From the NCBI RefSeq assembly GCF_004766055.1, contig NZ_SPQR01000010.1:45319-109318 (forward strand): a stretch of DNA of 64,000 nucleotides. Reading direction: 5' to 3'. Every line of letters begins with the position of its first letter. The first letter of the stretch is position 1. Both the position numbers and the translations under genes were made by a program. Source of the DNA: Desulfosporosinus sp. Sb-LF (lineage in GTDB: Bacteria > Bacillota > Desulfitobacteriia > Desulfitobacteriales > Desulfitobacteriaceae). Positions 61,894-64,000 of this stretch are shown here, piece after piece. The notes under the pieces are model-generated. The model did not search any database and was not told where the DNA came from. It was given only the letters and a program-made list of their open reading frames with translations.

Positions 61894-62928
61894 ATTATTT
61901 TAGCAACTCAATTTGTGAAGCAGCATGTGATTTTAGATCTCTTATCTGCAATAGTTTTAGGTGGACTGATTTTTGATCGGATTTTTTACGTGAACATGGA
62001 GGGAATGCGCTCATGGCTAAAGGACACCTGCCGGTGCTATATTGGCATTCATTACGTTTATCGCCTTGTTTTATGTCCTAGCACGAAGAAAAATGCGTTA
62101 CATCGATGAATTGGCTGGAGGAGTCTTGGAAATATCTAAGGGCAATCTAGACTTTCGAGTACCCCAGAAAAGCCAGGATGAGCTTGGGTCGTTAGCGGGT
62201 AACATAAATCATATGGCTGCTGAGCTTAAACTTAAAATCGAGGAAGAACGGCGAGCTGAGCGAACTAAAAATGAACTTATTACAAATTTCTCTCATGATT
62301 TAAGGACTCCCTTGACCTCGATCTTGGGTTATCTAACTTTGATTAAAGATCGGAAATTTGAAACTGACGAGCAATTTAGCGATTGCGTTAATATTGTTTA
62401 CAATAAATCAGAGAAACTAGGGGGGGTAATCGAAGATTTGTTCGAGTATACCAAGCTCGCCAACAAGGGAGTTAAGTTGATATTGAAACGGTTTCCTTAA
62501 ATAAGTTATTAGAGCAGTTACTTGAAGAGCATACACCTAGCTTCGAGGAAAACAATTTGGTCATAATCAAGGAGATTCCGCAGGAGAAGGTCTTTGTGAA
62601 TATCGATGTTAATCAGACAGTTCGTGTTTTTGAGAACCTACTGCTTAATGCCGTAAAGTATAGTTATAAACCTGGCGAAATTGTTGTAAAAATTTCAAAG
62701 GAAGTTAATGGTGTCTTCGTGATTATAAAGAATGCCGGAGAACACATTCCCCAAGCTGAACTTGCGCGTTTATTTGATAGGTTTTACCGGGTTGAACAAT
62801 CGCGGACTGCAGACAAAGGAGGCGGTTTGAGATTGGCAATCGCCAAAGGGATCGTAGAGTTGCAAGGTGGTCAGATATGGGGTGAATGTAGTGGGGAAGT
62901 TATCCGCTTCATCGTTAAGTTGACGTGA
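61894..62928 (+). pseudogene. VanS-type sensor histidine kinase, multiply broken
   Basis: Pieces in different frames make up a typical membrane histidine kinase: a hydrophobic segment (VILDLLSAIVLGGLIF); a second TM (ITFIALFYVLAR) and HAMP (NLDFRVPQKSQDELGSL); the phospho-His box FSHDLRTPLTSILGYL; then after a frameshift near 62490 the N-box FENLLLNAVKYSY and RFYRVEQSR. The G2 box reads GGGLRLAIA in place of GxGLGLAIA. At least two frameshifts and the damaged ATP lid show it is dead. No response regulator gene is left beside it. Confidence 0.87.
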
Positions 62929-63075
62929 ATGAGTTACTGAACGTTGGGCACCGTTTTAAAGTGAAGTTACTTTTAAACAGGTTTATAAAAGATTGTGTGC
63001 ATAGAAAAATACTGCGAATCAAAAGCTATAGACAAACAGGTAACTGTTTTAAGTTTAGTGGAGGTGTTTTTAGCT

Positions 63076-63255
63076 GTGCGAGAATGGAAAGATTTATCTA
63101 ACGATGAGAAAGAGATCATTACAACGATGAAGATGCAGGGTATTACCCCTGAAGAACTACTCCAAAGGATGCGTAACTCTGGGAGAATGAGTGAACAGGG
63201 CATTGAAGGCTTAAGAAAGGCCCTTGAAGATGTCAAGCCGTTTCTTGTTCATTAG
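63076..63255 (+). CDS. Hypothetical small helical protein
   Basis: This 59-residue protein (VREWKDLSNDEKEIITT, ITPEELLQRMRNSGRMS) is probably two or three helices, with GTG start and GGAGGTG ten bases before it. I do not recognise the family. It precedes the rRNA operon and has its own terminator. Confidence 0.5.
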   Translation: MREWKDLSNDEKEIITTMKMQGITPEELLQRMRNSGRMSEQGIEGLRKALEDVKPFLVH

Positions 63256-63290
63256 GAATCAATAGTAGCGGTGCAACAACATGAATTTTT

Positions 63291-63318
63291 CTCTCATCGA
63301 AACCGGTGAGAGTTTTTT
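63291..63318 (+). terminator. Terminator before the rRNA operon
   Basis: CTCTCA.CG-AAAC-CG.TGAGAG followed by TTTTTT ends the small gene upstream. Confidence 0.8.
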
Positions 63319-63391
63319 ATTTGTGACTTCGTCCACTATCCTTAGTACCTAAAGTACCTTAGTGTGGTATGAAGCAATGCATAAAAAACTG

Positions 63392-63420
63392 TTGACAACA
63401 CATGATAAAGGGAGTATTCT
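63392..63420 (+). promoter_or_regulatory. rRNA promoter P1
   Basis: TTGACA (63392-63397) and TATTCT (63415-63420) are spaced by 17 bp, about 270 bp before the 16S gene. Confidence 0.7.
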
Positions 63421-63507
63421 AACTGAGCGCCACAAAGACGCAAACCGATTGAAAAAGGTAAGGGGTAAAACCTTTGAACTAATCAATCAGAACAAACAAA
63501 TTAGTGA

Positions 63508-63536
63508 TTGACAACGTGAGTTGAAAATGCTAAGAT
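63508..63536 (+). promoter_or_regulatory. rRNA promoter P2
   Basis: TTGACA (63508-63513) and TAAGAT (63531-63536) are spaced by 17 bp. The leader after it contains GGTCTTTGAAAACTAAACAAC, typical of Firmicute 16S leaders (given here up to 20 bases as GTCTTTGAAAACTAAACAAC). Confidence 0.7.
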
Positions 63537-63691
63537 GTGATTCCGGCCCAGACGGGTGCTGGAAACAAAGTTTAAACCATGGTCTTTGAAAACTAAACAA
63601 CAAGGACAGCCAATGAGAGAAACTCGCAAGAGTTTCAAAGAAACAATGAGCAAGTCATCATCTTCTTCAATACAGAAGTTGAAATAACTTT

Positions 63692-64000
<309 letters not shown>

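Overview
The window looks like a chromosomal segment of a spore-forming, anaerobic, low-to-mid GC Firmicute of the Desulfosporosinus/Desulfitobacterium type (Peptococcaceae and relatives). The grounds are the 5' end of a 16S rRNA gene with Firmicute-like sequence at the right edge, a Tlp-type spore protein, a LysM protein of SafA style, TPP and c-di-AMP riboswitches, [FeFe]-hydrogenase-derived sensor proteins, many AGGAGG-type ribosome sites with GTG/TTG starts, and strong intrinsic terminators. This is inference from sequence features, not a database match.

Layout, left to right. 0-2.6 kb: end of a MacA-like adaptor with a MacB-like ABC ATPase and permease. 2.9-5.5 kb: an MFS transporter and a receiver-GGDEF diguanylate cyclase. 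5.7-12.7 kb: the most unusual locus, two convergent transcription units that encode a soluble ferredoxin/[FeFe]-hydrogenase-like/MCP protein, a ferredoxin/[FeFe]-hydrogenase-like/PAS/HPt/CheA-kinase/CheX-like fusion, and a receiver protein with STAS-like and DUF2225 zinc regions. Together these look like a self-contained hydrogenase-derived chemosensory pathway. 12.8-16.8 kb: a cyclophilin pseudogene and a heterodimeric ABC exporter. 16.9-23.8 kb: a sigma-54 activator (CBS, PAS, PAS, AAA+, Fis) followed, behind a good -24/-12 promoter, by thiolase, acyl-CoA dehydrogenase and a two-subunit CoA-transferase. 24-26.2 kb: a radical-SAM / DUF4130 pair. 26.4-31.3 kb: a TPP riboswitch in front of a dead ABC gene, a DbpA-type helicase, a small membrane protein, Tlp, a truncated DUF1992 gene and an orphan ParA. 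31.8-40 kb: a pentitol/pentose locus (ROK repressor, sugar ABC transporter, zinc polyol dehydrogenase, xylulokinase).

40-51 kb is a patchwork. It holds a citrate synthase fragment, a fragment of an old-yellow-enzyme gene whose full copy lies 3 kb away, an NlpC/P60 hydrolase under a c-di-AMP riboswitch, two copies of a roughly 280-bp probable structured RNA each ending in an intrinsic terminator, and a fragment of the ribonuclease Z gene fused to the 3' end of the old-yellow-enzyme gene. Next come a TPP-riboswitch-controlled AIR-synthase-like/ThiN fusion, then a YjfL/YjfC-like operon (DUF350, glutathionylspermidine-synthase-like ligase, glycine-rich lipoprotein), ribonuclease Z and an asparaginase.

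52-64 kb: TruA, an HD-domain protein, an anion transporter, a DUF4434 protein, then DUF169 and MarR pseudogenes, MobB, the carboxynorspermidine synthase/decarboxylase pair, wrecked glycosyltransferase and VanS-like kinase genes, and tandem rRNA promoters with the start of 16S rRNA. At least ten genes in the window are visibly broken or partial, so the accessory stretches are decaying.
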